Below are positions 53,555 to 64,000 of a stretch of 64,000 nucleotides of DNA, in pieces. The translations under genes and the position numbers were made by a program. The notes under the pieces were generated by a model. The model made no database searches, was not told the origin of the DNA, and was given only the letters and a program-made list of their open reading frames with translations. The stretch comes from Candidatus Methylomicrobium oryzae (GTDB lineage: Bacteria > Pseudomonadota > Gammaproteobacteria > Methylococcales > Methylomonadaceae). The stretch spans positions 1 through 64,000 of the forward strand of contig NZ_JAERVK010000010.1 of assembly GCF_016745425.1 (NCBI RefSeq). The letters run 5' to 3'. How positions within the stretch are numbered: position 1 is the stretch's first letter; each line of letters starts with the position of its first letter.

Positions 53555-53788
53555 ATGCCGTCAGTCAAAATTAAAGAAAACGAACCTTTCGATATCGCCA
53601 TTCGCCGCTTTAAACGCGCCTGCGAAAAAGCCGGCGTCTTGGCCGAAGTCCGTCGCCGCGAGTTTTACGAAAAACCGACGACGGAACGCAAGCGTAAAGG
53701 GGCTGCGGCAGTCAAACGTCACCTGAAAAAACTGGCGCGCGAGCGTTATGCGCTGAAGAATCTGCGCCGCGGCCGGCCTACGACTTAA
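53555..53788 (+). CDS. rpsU: 30S ribosomal protein S21
   Basis: 77 residues, highly basic. [20 protein letters not shown] and the repeated Arg/Lys pattern are diagnostic. Slightly longer than the E. coli protein (71). It opens the macromolecular synthesis operon linking translation, replication priming and transcription. Confidence 0.98.
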   Translation: MPSVKIKENEPFDIAIRRFKRACEKAGVLAEVRRREFYEKPTTERKRKGAAAVKRHLKKLARERYALKNLRRGRPTT

Positions 53789-53803
53789 TTTCCGGTTCGG
53801 GCG

Positions 53804-54253
53804 ATGGAATTATTGACGGATCGTATCAAGGACGAAATGAAGGCCGCCATGAAAGGCGGAGACAAATTCAAACTGGGCGTGATCCGTTTGATTCTGGCGG
53901 CTTTTAAACAGGTCGAAGTCGACGAGCGTATTACGCTCGATAACGATCGGGCCATCCAAGTGCTGGATAAAATGCTGAAGCAGCGGCGCGAATCGATCAA
54001 GCAGTACGGCGATGCGGGCCGCAGCGACTTGGCCGAGGCGGAAGAGGCCGAAGTCAGAATCATTCAGGAGTTTTTGCCAGCGGCGCTGAGCGATGCCGAA
54101 ATCGAGGCGATGGTTCGGGAAGCGATCGCCGAATCCGGTGCCGCGTCAATCAAAGACATGGGTAAAGTCATGGGGCTCTTGAAGCCGAAAATGCAGGGTC
54201 GAGCCGATATGGCGTTAGTCAGCCAAAAGATCAAGGACGCTTTGGGAGGATAA
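53804..54253 (+). CDS. GatB/YqeY domain protein
   Basis: 149 residues; resembles the C-terminal tail domain of GatB that contacts tRNA. LTDRIKDEMKAAMKGGDKFKL start, EFLPAALSDAEIEAMV and MGKVMGLLKPKMQGRADM are the family marks. It lies between rpsU (15-base gap) and dnaG (24-base gap). Its exact role is unknown. Confidence 0.93.
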   Translation: MELLTDRIKDEMKAAMKGGDKFKLGVIRLILAAFKQVEVDERITLDNDRAIQVLDKMLKQRRESIKQYGDAGRSDLAEAEEAEVRIIQEFLPAALSDAEIEAMVREAIAESGAASIKDMGKVMGLLKPKMQGRADMALVSQKIKDALGG

Positions 54254-54277
54254 GCCTTCCTGCGAGTCGCTTAACCT

Positions 54278-56002
54278 ATGTCCGAGGGGCGAATACCTCG
54301 TCAGTTTATCGATGACCTTCTGGTGCGGGTCGATATCGTCGATCTTATCGATGCGCACCTTCCTCTTAAAAAAACGGGGGCGAATTTTGTCGCCCGCTGT
54401 CCTTTTCATGCCGAAAAGACGCCGAGTTTTTCGGTCAACCGCGACAAGCAGTTCTATTACTGCTTCGGCTGCGGAGCGAGCGGCAATGCGATCACATTTT
54501 TAATGGAATTCAATCGCCTCGACTTTGTCGAAGCGGTTGAGGATTTGGCGGCGTTCGTTGGTGTCGACGTTCCGAAGGAATCCGTTTCCGCCCGAGGTTC
54601 GCCGCAGAAAAAAGACGATCTCGGTAATCTGTATCAATTGATGGAGCAGGCGACGGCTTTCTATACGGATCAACTGCACGTGAAAGCGGGCGCTGCGGCG
54701 CTCGATTATTTGCGGGGTCGAGGGGTAGGCGATCAGGTGATGCGGGAATACCGGCTCGGGTATGCGCCCGATGCCTGGCAGTCTTTGTCGGGGCGGTTTA
54801 ATTCGCAAGCCTTACTGGATGCCGGTCTGGCGGTCAAAAATGACGCGGGTCATGTGTACGACCGGTTTCGCGGCCGAGTGATGTTTCCGATTCGCGACAA
54901 GCGCGGACGGATCATCGGCTTCGGTGGGCGTGTACTGGATAATTCTACCCCGAAATATTTGAATTCTCCGGAAACATCCCTATTTCATAAAGGCAGGGAG
55001 GTTTACGGTCTCTACGAACTGCTGCAAAAAAATGCCAAACCGGAACGGATTTTGCTGGTCGAGGGTTACATGGATGTGATCGCGCTGGCGGGATGTGGTA
55101 TCGATAATGCCGTAGCCGCTTTGGGTACCGCCTCATCGCAGGCGCATGCCGAACTGCTGTTCCGTTTTTCGGCGGAGTTGGTGTTTTGTTTCGACGGCGA
55201 TCGTGCGGGAAGGGAGGCGGCATGGCGTGCGATGGAGTCGGTGTTTCCCTGTCTTAGGGACGGGCGTCAGGTGCGCATTATGTTATTGCCCGAGGCTGAA
55301 GATCCTGATTCACTGGTGCACAAGGAGGGTGTCGAGCGGTTTCAGGCCCGGGTGCGAGAGTCCGAGGTATTGTCCGATTATTTTTTTGCCCGGATCGCCA
55401 CAGGTTTGCAGTTGTCCAGTCTCGAAGGGCGTGCGCAACTGGTCGGCAAAGCCCGCCCTTACCTCGAAAAATTGCCGGCAGGCGTTTTTAGGGAAATGAT
55501 GTTTACTAGACTCAAGACTTTGTCCGAGTTTAATAGGCTGGATGTTTCGAAGAATGAGTCTACACTTAATCGAAACGTCCGCCTTCAAGGCCAGCGGGAT
55601 AAATCCCGAATGACTGCTGCGCGGATGGCGGCTGCCTTGTTGGTGCAGAATCCCTGCTTGGCCGAGCGTTCCGAATTGCGGAAAATCGATTGGAGCACGC
55701 TGATATTTCCCGGCGTCGAACTGTTTAAAAATATTGTAGAAGTGATTTGGGCGCAGAAGCCTGCAACTACTGCCGTGCTGCTTGAGTCATACCGCGGTTC
55801 GGGTGATGAAAAGTCGGTCAGGGCGCTCGCGTTTCTGGAGCTGTTGATTGCTCCGGAAAATATCGAAAACGTTTTTCTCGATGCGCTTGCCGGTTTGCTT
55901 AAACAGTCCGCGGAAAATGAATTGGAGCGGCTTTTGTCTAAGAAAGTGTTGACTCTCGAAGAAAAAGAGTCCCTGCGCAAGTTGTTGGCGCTCAAAAAGT
56001 AG
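54278..56002 (+). CDS. dnaG: DNA primase
   Basis: Makes RNA primers for replication. 574 residues. N-terminal zinc domain with C41, H44, C62 and C65; the catalytic TOPRIM core with VEGYMDVIAL and FCFDGDRAGREAA; C-terminal helicase-binding region. Third gene of the operon. Confidence 0.97.
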   Translation: MSEGRIPRQFIDDLLVRVDIVDLIDAHLPLKKTGANFVARCPFHAEKTPSFSVNRDKQFYYCFGCGASGNAITFLMEFNRLDFVEAVEDLAAFVGVDVPKESVSARGSPQKKDDLGNLYQLMEQATAFYTDQLHVKAGAAALDYLRGRGVGDQVMREYRLGYAPDAWQSLSGRFNSQALLDAGLAVKNDAGHVYDRFRGRVMFPIRDKRGRIIGFGGRVLDNSTPKYLNSPETSLFHKGREVYGLYELLQKNAKPERILLVEGYMDVIALAGCGIDNAVAALGTASSQAHAELLFRFSAELVFCFDGDRAGREAAWRAMESVFPCLRDGRQVRIMLLPEAEDPDSLVHKEGVERFQARVRESEVLSDYFFARIATGLQLSSLEGRAQLVGKARPYLEKLPAGVFREMMFTRLKTLSEFNRLDVSKNESTLNRNVRLQGQRDKSRMTAARMAAALLVQNPCLAERSELRKIDWSTLIFPGVELFKNIVEVIWAQKPATTAVLLESYRGSGDEKSVRALAFLELLIAPENIENVFLDALAGLLKQSAENELERLLSKKVLTLEEKESLRKLLALKK

Positions 56003-56077
56003 GTGCCAAATCATAAGTTTATATAGTAGAATTGCCTGTTACGTGTAGTTCTGCTGAATTGCATATCCGGTGAGTGA

Positions 56078-57892
<1,815 letters not shown>

Positions 57893-57903
57893 AAAACGGA
57901 CAC

Positions 57904-57980
57904 GGGCCCTTAGCTCAGTTGGTTAGAGCGTCCGACTCATAATCGGCAGGTCGTAGGTTCAAGTCCTACAGGGCCCACCA
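57904..57980 (+). tRNA. tRNA-Ile(CAU), read as lysidine-modified Ile2
   Basis: 77 bases including encoded CCA. Acceptor stem GGGCCCT / AGGGCCC, D arm with TTAGCTCAGTTGGTTAGAGC, anticodon loop CTCATAA with anticodon CAT at 57938-57940, T arm GTAGG-TTCAAGT-CCTAC. Anticodon CAU could mean Met or Ile2. The acceptor pairs C4-G69, C5-G68 and C6-G67 are the TilS recognition pairs, and the overall sequence is closer to E. coli ileX than to elongator tRNA-Met, so I prefer Ile2. It lies 11 bases after rpoD and may be part of that transcript. Confidence 0.85.
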
Positions 57981-57987
57981 ACTCATG

Positions 57988-58013
57988 AAAAAGGCTGCCA
58001 TTGCAGCCTTTTT
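57988..58013 (+). terminator. Rho-independent terminator after the tRNA
   Basis: AAAAAGGCTGC / GCAGCCTTTTT with loop CATT. It ends the rpsU-rpoD-tRNA transcript before metK. Confidence 0.9.
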
Positions 58014-58052
58014 GCGTATCAGGCTTTATAACACTTTATAAAAGGCACTTCT

Positions 58053-59213
58053 ATGAGCAACAATTTCATTTTTACCTCGGAATCGGTATCTGAAGGGCAT
58101 CCCGACAAAGTGGCGGACCAGATTTCCGATGCGGTGTTGGATGCGCTGCTGGCGCAGGACCCTAAATCGCGGGTGGCCTGCGAGACGATGGTAAAAACCG
58201 GCATGGTCATTGTCGCCGGCGAAATTACGACCAACGCCTGGGTCGACCTCGAAGCCCTGGTACGGAAAACGGTTTGCGATATCGGCTACGACCACGGCGA
58301 CATCGGTTTCGACGGCCAAAGCTGTGCGGTGTTGAATGCGATCGGCAAACAGTCCGCCGACATCGCGATGGGTGTCGACGAAGGCGAAAACCACGAACAG
58401 GGCGCAGGCGACCAAGGCCTGATGTTCGGCTATGCGACCAACGAAACCGAGGTGCTGATGCCGGCCCCGATCCAGTATTCGCATCTGTTGGTCAAACGCC
58501 AGGCCGAAGTGCGCAAGAACAAGACCTTGCCTTGGCTGCGCCCGGATGCCAAAAGCCAGATCACCTTCCGCTACGAGAATCACAAGCCGGTCGCGATCGA
58601 CGCGGTGGTGCTGTCGACCCAGCATTCGCCGGACATCAGCAACCAGGCGATCCATGAAGCGGTCATGGACGAAATCATCCTGCCGGTACTGCCGAAGGAA
58701 TGGATTCATAAAGACACCAAATTTTTCATCAACCCGACCGGCCAGTTCGTGATCGGCGGCCCGGTCGGCGACTGCGGCCTGACCGGGCGCAAGATCATCG
58801 TCGACAGCTACGGCGGCATGGCGCGCCACGGCGGCGGCGCCTTTTCCGGCAAGGATCCTTCCAAAGTCGACCGTTCGGCCGCCTATATGGCGCGCTATGT
58901 CGCCAAAAATATCGTCGCCGCGGGCCTTGCGGAGCGCTGCGAGCTTCAGGTGTCCTACGCGATCGGCGTGGCCGAGCCGACCTCGATCACGATCGAAACC
59001 TTCGGTACCGGCAAGCTGAGCGAAGACCGCCTGGTCGAGATCGTCCGTTCGATTTTCGACCTGCGGCCGAAAGGCCTGATCGCGCAGCTGGACCTGTTGC
59101 AGCCGATCTATCAGCCCACCTCCGCCTACGGCCATTTCGGACGCACCGAAGCCACCTTTACCTGGGAAAAAACCGACCAGGTTGACGCCTTGCGCGATGC
59201 GGCCGGCATTTAA
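58053..59213 (+). CDS. metK: S-adenosylmethionine synthetase
   Basis: Makes SAM from methionine and ATP. 386 residues. Marks: [31 protein letters not shown] and [16 protein letters not shown]. First gene of a methyl-cycle operon: ahcY follows after 5 bases and metF after a short gap. Only about 40 bases separate it from the preceding terminator, so there is no room for a SAM or SAH riboswitch. Confidence 0.98.
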   Translation: MSNNFIFTSESVSEGHPDKVADQISDAVLDALLAQDPKSRVACETMVKTGMVIVAGEITTNAWVDLEALVRKTVCDIGYDHGDIGFDGQSCAVLNAIGKQSADIAMGVDEGENHEQGAGDQGLMFGYATNETEVLMPAPIQYSHLLVKRQAEVRKNKTLPWLRPDAKSQITFRYENHKPVAIDAVVLSTQHSPDISNQAIHEAVMDEIILPVLPKEWIHKDTKFFINPTGQFVIGGPVGDCGLTGRKIIVDSYGGMARHGGGAFSGKDPSKVDRSAAYMARYVAKNIVAAGLAERCELQVSYAIGVAEPTSITIETFGTGKLSEDRLVEIVRSIFDLRPKGLIAQLDLLQPIYQPTSAYGHFGRTEATFTWEKTDQVDALRDAAGI

Positions 59214-59239
59214 TCAGCATGGAAATGGAGAAGCAGAAA

Positions 59240-60529
<1,290 letters not shown>

Positions 60530-60588
60530 TTGACTCGTTTCGGGCTGCCCGCGGGACAGCCCGGGACATCCTCCGGCTTAGGTAACGC

Positions 60589-61449
60589 ATGACATCACGC
60601 TACACGCACCCGAAGGTGCTCAGTTTCGAGTTTTATCCGCCGAAAACCGACGACGGTGCGGCCAGTCTGAAAGTCGTTCACGACAAGCTGGCCCGGCTGA
60701 ATCCCGGCTTTTTTTCGGTCACCTTCGGCGCCGGCGGTTCGACCCGCGAGAAGACCTTCGAAACGGTTGTCGAAATTCAGTCCAAAGGCATCGCGGCCGC
60801 GCCGCACCTGTCCTGCGTCGCCTCGACCCGGGACAGTATCCGGACGATACTGCAGGACTACCGCGAGCACGGAATCAGCAAGATTGTGGCGCTGCGCGGC
60901 GACCTGCCGTCCGGGATGCTGTCTGCCGGAGAGTTCCGCTATGCGAACGAGCTGGTCGAGTTTATCCGCAAGGAAACCGGCGGCACCTTCGAAATTCACG
61001 TGGCCGCGTATCCGGAAGTACATCCGCAGGCGCAGAATTCCGACGCCGACTTCACCAACTTCAGGCGCAAGGTCGATGCCGGGGCGGACGCCGCGATTAC
61101 GCAGTATTTCTACAACGCCGAAGCCTATTTTTATTTCCGCGACCGTTGCGAGCAAAGCGGCATCACCATTCCGATCGTGCCGGGCATCATGCCGATCACG
61201 CAGTATGCGCAGCTGTTCCGTTTTTCCGAGATGTGCGGGGCGGACATTCCGCGCTGGCTGCGCAAGCGCCTCGAGTGCCTGGGCGACGACCGCGCCGCGA
61301 TCCAGGCTTTCGGGCTGGACGTGGTGACCGACTTGTGCCGGAAACTGCTCGAACAGGAGGCGCCCGGCCTGCATTTTTATACGATGAATCAGTCGGGCCC
61401 GACGCTCGCGATTCTCGAGAATCTCCAATTCCGGCCGCCGGCGGCATGA
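60589..61449 (+). CDS. metF: Methylenetetrahydrofolate reductase
   Basis: FAD enzyme giving 5-methyltetrahydrofolate for methionine synthesis. 286 residues, the bacterial size. SFEFYPPKT near the N terminus with the active-site Glu, VTFGAGGSTRE, and GIMPITQYAQLFRF. 59 bases after ahcY, likely the same operon. Cytoplasmic. Confidence 0.96.
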   Translation: MTSRYTHPKVLSFEFYPPKTDDGAASLKVVHDKLARLNPGFFSVTFGAGGSTREKTFETVVEIQSKGIAAAPHLSCVASTRDSIRTILQDYREHGISKIVALRGDLPSGMLSAGEFRYANELVEFIRKETGGTFEIHVAAYPEVHPQAQNSDADFTNFRRKVDAGADAAITQYFYNAEAYFYFRDRCEQSGITIPIVPGIMPITQYAQLFRFSEMCGADIPRWLRKRLECLGDDRAAIQAFGLDVVTDLCRKLLEQEAPGLHFYTMNQSGPTLAILENLQFRPPAA

Positions 61450-61478
61450 ATACGCCGTTTTTCCGGGCCGCCTCATAT

Positions 61479-61511
61479 AGACCTGCCAGGTTTTAAAAAC
61501 CTGGCAGATCT
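61479..61511. repeat. Interspersed palindrome, family 2, copy 2
   Basis: AGACCTGCCAGGTTTT followed by AAAACCTGGCAGATCT, pairing with one mismatch. Same palindrome as at 33267-33299. Located between metF and rsmE. Confidence 0.7.
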
Positions 61512-61585
61512 TGCGGCCTTCTCGGACCGAATCTTCGGCGCTGTCCCCCGTCGAATTTCATATTGCCAAGCTTCCCTTCATCGCA

Positions 61586-62332
61586 ATGCGAATCTCCCGA
61601 CTCTACGTTTCCCAACCGTTGAACTGCGGCCAGCATATCGAGCTTGACGACGACAGCGCGCATTATGTCAGGACCGTGCTGCGTCTGGCGAAAGACGACA
61701 AGATCGTCTTATTCGATGGCTCGGGTGCCGATTATCTGTCGGTATTGCTCGAAGCCAGCCGGAACCGGGTGGCCGTGGCGGTCGAGCAACGGCAGAGCCG
61801 CGATGTGGAGTCCCCGCTGACGGTGTGCCTCGGGCTCGGCATGGCGCGCGGCGACCGGATGGACTTGTCCGTGCAGAAGGCCGTCGAGCTTGGCGTGAAC
61901 CGGATTACCCCGATCGAAACCGAGCGTTGCCTGGTGCAGTTGAAAGGCGACAAGCGTGTCCAGCGTTTTACCCATTGGCAGCGCATCGTCCGGCATGCGG
62001 CCGAACAATGCGGCCGGAGCATCCTGCCGGAACTGGCGCCGATCACTCCGCTCCATCCATGGGTGCCCGAACAGCAGGGTTTGAAGCTGTTTCTCGACCC
62101 TTATGCCGAGATGACCCTGGCCGATTTGCAGCCTGAAAACGATCAAGTGACGCTGTTGACCGGCCCGGAAGGCGGCTTTGCCGACCACGAACGGGAAGCC
62201 GCGAAAGCGGCCGGCTTCGTGCCGGTGCGGCTCGGCGGGCGGATTTTACGCACCGAAACCGCTTCGCTGGCGGCCTTGTCCGCGGTGCAAATGCTGTGGG
62301 GCGATTTTAGGCTCGGCCCGAAAGCATGCTGA
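61586..62332 (+). CDS. rsmE: 16S rRNA (uracil-1498-N3)-methyltransferase
   Basis: SPOUT-class methyltransferase, 248 residues. MRISRLYVSQPL start, the domain mark LTGPEGGFADHE and the knot region LGGRILRTETASLAAL. Start at 61586 by family pattern; the frame is open 25 codons further. Seven-base overlap with the next gene. Confidence 0.95.
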   Translation: MRISRLYVSQPLNCGQHIELDDDSAHYVRTVLRLAKDDKIVLFDGSGADYLSVLLEASRNRVAVAVEQRQSRDVESPLTVCLGLGMARGDRMDLSVQKAVELGVNRITPIETERCLVQLKGDKRVQRFTHWQRIVRHAAEQCGRSILPELAPITPLHPWVPEQQGLKLFLDPYAEMTLADLQPENDQVTLLTGPEGGFADHEREAAKAAGFVPVRLGGRILRTETASLAALSAVQMLWGDFRLGPKAC

Positions 62333-63204
62333 AGCGCATTTATTATGCGCTGGTTCCGCTGGCGGTCTTGCTGGCGGTTTCGCTCCTGGCCTGCCTGCTC
62401 GGTTATTTGCTGATTCAGGCCGTCGGCGACCGTTTTACCCTATCCAAAGTCATCTCGAAAACCACGCTGGTTTTTCTGGTGCTGAGTATCTTTCCGGCGA
62501 TGGCCTGGCTCAGGATCGGCCGCCACGACTTGGGCTTTGCCGCCGGGAACCTGTGGCTCAAGCAGATTCCGCAGGGTTTCGCGCTTGGCCTCCTGACACT
62601 GCTGCCGGTGCTGTCGGCCGAGTATCTCCTGGGCATTCAAAGCCTCGACCCGGCGAAAGCGTGGACGGTCCTGCTGATCGCCCGGAAGATGGGCTTGCTC
62701 CTGTTATTGTCGCTGCTGATTTCGCTGATCGAAGAGTCGCTGTTCCGCGGTTTGCTGATCGCGTCGCTGGGCAGGAAAATGCCGCTGTTCGCCGCGATCG
62801 CAGTCAGCGCGCTCTATTATGCTTCGCTGCACTTCCTGCACAGCCATTCCCAGGTTTCAGGCAAAGGGGCGAGTTTAGCGAGCGGTTTCCGGCTGCTCGC
62901 CGAAGCGTTCGGGAATCTGTTTAACGGGTACAATTTTCCGGACTGGCTGGCTTTATTTACGGTCGGCATTTTTCTGGGCATTCTGCGAACCCGCGCGTCC
63001 GCGAATCTCGGGCTTTGCATCGGCTGCCATTCGGCCTGGGTCTGGCAGATCAAGATGGGCAAGACCCTGTTCGATACGCATCACAATGCCGAATACGGCT
63101 TTCTGGTCGGCTATTACGACGGGGTGATCGGTTGGCTGGTAGCCGGCTGGCTGGCGCTATTTCTGCTCGCTTACGGCGTTTACCTTCGCGTTCGCGGCGT
63201 TTGA
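62326..63204 (+). CDS. CPBP-family intramembrane metalloprotease
   Basis: 292 residues with about eight hydrophobic segments. The CPBP (Rce1/Abi) motifs are present: EESLFRGLL (first Glu pair and Arg), YYASLHFLHSH (His) and GLCIGCHSAW (His in a later helix). Members process prenylated proteins or act in bacterial immunity and peptide modification; nothing near suggests a substrate. Its last 48 bases overlap the convergent photolyase gene. Confidence 0.88.
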   Translation: MLKRIYYALVPLAVLLAVSLLACLLGYLLIQAVGDRFTLSKVISKTTLVFLVLSIFPAMAWLRIGRHDLGFAAGNLWLKQIPQGFALGLLTLLPVLSAEYLLGIQSLDPAKAWTVLLIARKMGLLLLLSLLISLIEESLFRGLLIASLGRKMPLFAAIAVSALYYASLHFLHSHSQVSGKGASLASGFRLLAEAFGNLFNGYNFPDWLALFTVGIFLGILRTRASANLGLCIGCHSAWVWQIKMGKTLFDTHHNAEYGFLVGYYDGVIGWLVAGWLALFLLAYGVYLRVRGV

Positions 63205-64000
63205 AAACCGTTCCTTCGCGGCGCGGCTCTCGGTGGCATGGTCGACGATGGGAGCCGGATAGCCGCTTCCGCCGTGTTTTTTGTCCCAGCGGTGCAGGGT
63301 TTCCGCCGGGAATTTGCGCACTTCCGGCAGCCAGCGGTAAAGATAGCCGCCGTCCGGGTCGAATTTCCGCTGCTGTGTCCAGGGATTGAAGATCCTGAAA
63401 TAGGGCTGGGCGTCGCAGCCGGTCGAGGCCGCCCATTGCCAGTTTCCGTTGTTCACGCAGGGGTCGTAATCGACCAGACGGCTCGCAAAATAGCGTTCGC
63501 CCCAGCGCCAGTGGATGTGGAGATCCTTGACCAGGAACGAAGCGGCGATCATCCTGACCCGGTTATGCATGAAGCCGGTTTCGTTCAGTTCGCGCATGCC
63601 CGCATCGACGATCGGAAACCCGGTCCTGCCTTCGCACCAGGCCGCGAACCGGTCCGGCCGGTTCTCCCATTCCAGGTTCTCGAATTTCTTTAGAAAAGGC
63701 TGTCCGAATACGCGCGGAAAGTGGTAAGCGATATGAGTGAAAAAATCGCGCCAGTACAGTTGGCGCAGCAGCGGATGGTCGTCGCCCAGCTGTGACCGGA
63801 TCGCATAATAAGCTTCGCGCGCGGAGCAACAGCCGAACTTCAGGTAGGCCGACAGCCGGCTGGTGGCATTCAGCTCCGGGTAGTCGCGCCTCTGTTCGTA
63901 ATCGGCAAGCCGGTCGAGCCGGTTGAGTATCGCCAAGGCTTCGCGCCGCCCGCCGCTTACCGTGTTCCGGGCCGGTGCGTCCGCCATGTCTCCTTCCACC
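63157..64000 (-). CDS. phrB: Deoxyribodipyrimidine photolyase, C-terminal part
   Basis: Light-driven DNA repair enzyme. The window holds about 280 C-terminal residues; the N-terminal antenna domain lies beyond position 64000. Visible FAD-domain motifs: LSAYLKFGCCSAREAYYA, LYWRDFFTHIAYHFP, GRTGFPIVDAGMREL, GFMHNRVRMIAASFLVKDL and the highly conserved VNNGNWQWAASTGCDAQPYFRIFNP region. The C-terminal end after the conserved WLPEV is a short variable tail whose last 16 codons overlap the CPBP gene. Confidence 0.93.
   Translation of the reverse strand, partial: VEGDMADAPARNTVSGGRREALAILNRLDRLADYEQRRDYPELNATSRLSAYLKFGCCSAREAYYAIRSQLGDDHPLLRQLYWRDFFTHIAYHFPRVFGQPFLKKFENLEWENRPDRFAAWCEGRTGFPIVDAGMRELNETGFMHNRVRMIAASFLVKDLHIHWRWGERYFASRLVDYDPCVNNGNWQWAASTGCDAQPYFRIFNPWTQQRKFDPDGGYLYRWLPEVRKFPAETLHRWDKKHGGSGYPAPIVDHATESRAAKERFSNAANAKVNAVSEQK

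Noticed and set aside
57904-57980. tRNA as elongator tRNA-Met
   Set aside because: Anticodon CAU fits, but the acceptor pairs C4-G69, C5-G68, C6-G67 and the close match to ileX favour Ile2.
58014-58052. SAM or SAH riboswitch before metK-ahcY
   Set aside because: Only about 40 bases lie between the previous terminator and metK, and 5 bases between metK and the first possible ahcY start, too short for either riboswitch.

Overview
The window looks like the chromosome of a gammaproteobacterium. Gene content and order (rpsU-yqeY-dnaG-rpoD, hemCDXY, apaG-apaH, metK-ahcY-metF, waaA, rsmA-pdxA) are typical of that class. A Methylococcales-type methanotroph is my best guess, but no methane-oxidation gene is present and the guess rests on overall impression only.

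Left edge (1-1980): the proximal end of an integron. An IntI-type integrase gene points right. To its left lie an attI junction and two gene cassettes, both read leftward, separated by an attC site; a second attC is cut by the window edge. From 2145: waaA. From 3627 to 8992: a six-gene overlapping operon resembling the distal part of an aryl-polyene cluster (flavoprotein, DUF3261 lipoprotein, ketosynthase, dehydratase, ketoreductase, ketosynthase), with no carrier protein or chain-length factor in view. From 9026 to 16632: a lipoprotein, a ZIP transporter, a GDT1-type exporter, a lone soxB, and a four-gene Mla/Mce-type lipid transport operon.

17013-24046: a YceI protein, then the most interesting locus (17702-23284). 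It encodes a [NiFe] hydrogenase of group 2 type, its maturation protease, and a Rieske-PAS-PAS-GGDEF-EAL protein in one tightly packed operon, with hypA converging from the other side. The large subunit carries residues I associate with H2-sensing rather than energy-yielding enzymes. The reading is an H2-responsive cyclic-di-GMP switch in which electrons from H2 reach a Rieske centre fused to the signalling enzyme.

24436-41799: yciB-yciI-bolA-prolyl isomerase; a membrane protein with four DSMLRRH repeats; a possible structured RNA; pdxA-rsmA; nnrS; a thioredoxin-like protein; aguB; several small membrane proteins; rhomboid; an orphan PaaK-like ligase; a periplasmic-sensor diguanylate cyclase; hemN. 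41810-64000: slyX, a coiled-coil protein, hemCDXY, mpl, apaG-apaH, gpmI, tsaD divergent from the rpsU-yqeY-dnaG-rpoD operon, tRNA-Ile(CAU), metK-ahcY-metF, rsmE, a CPBP protease and the C-terminal part of a photolyase. Four REP doublets with 5'-GTAG tetranucleotides and two copies of a second palindrome are scattered between genes.
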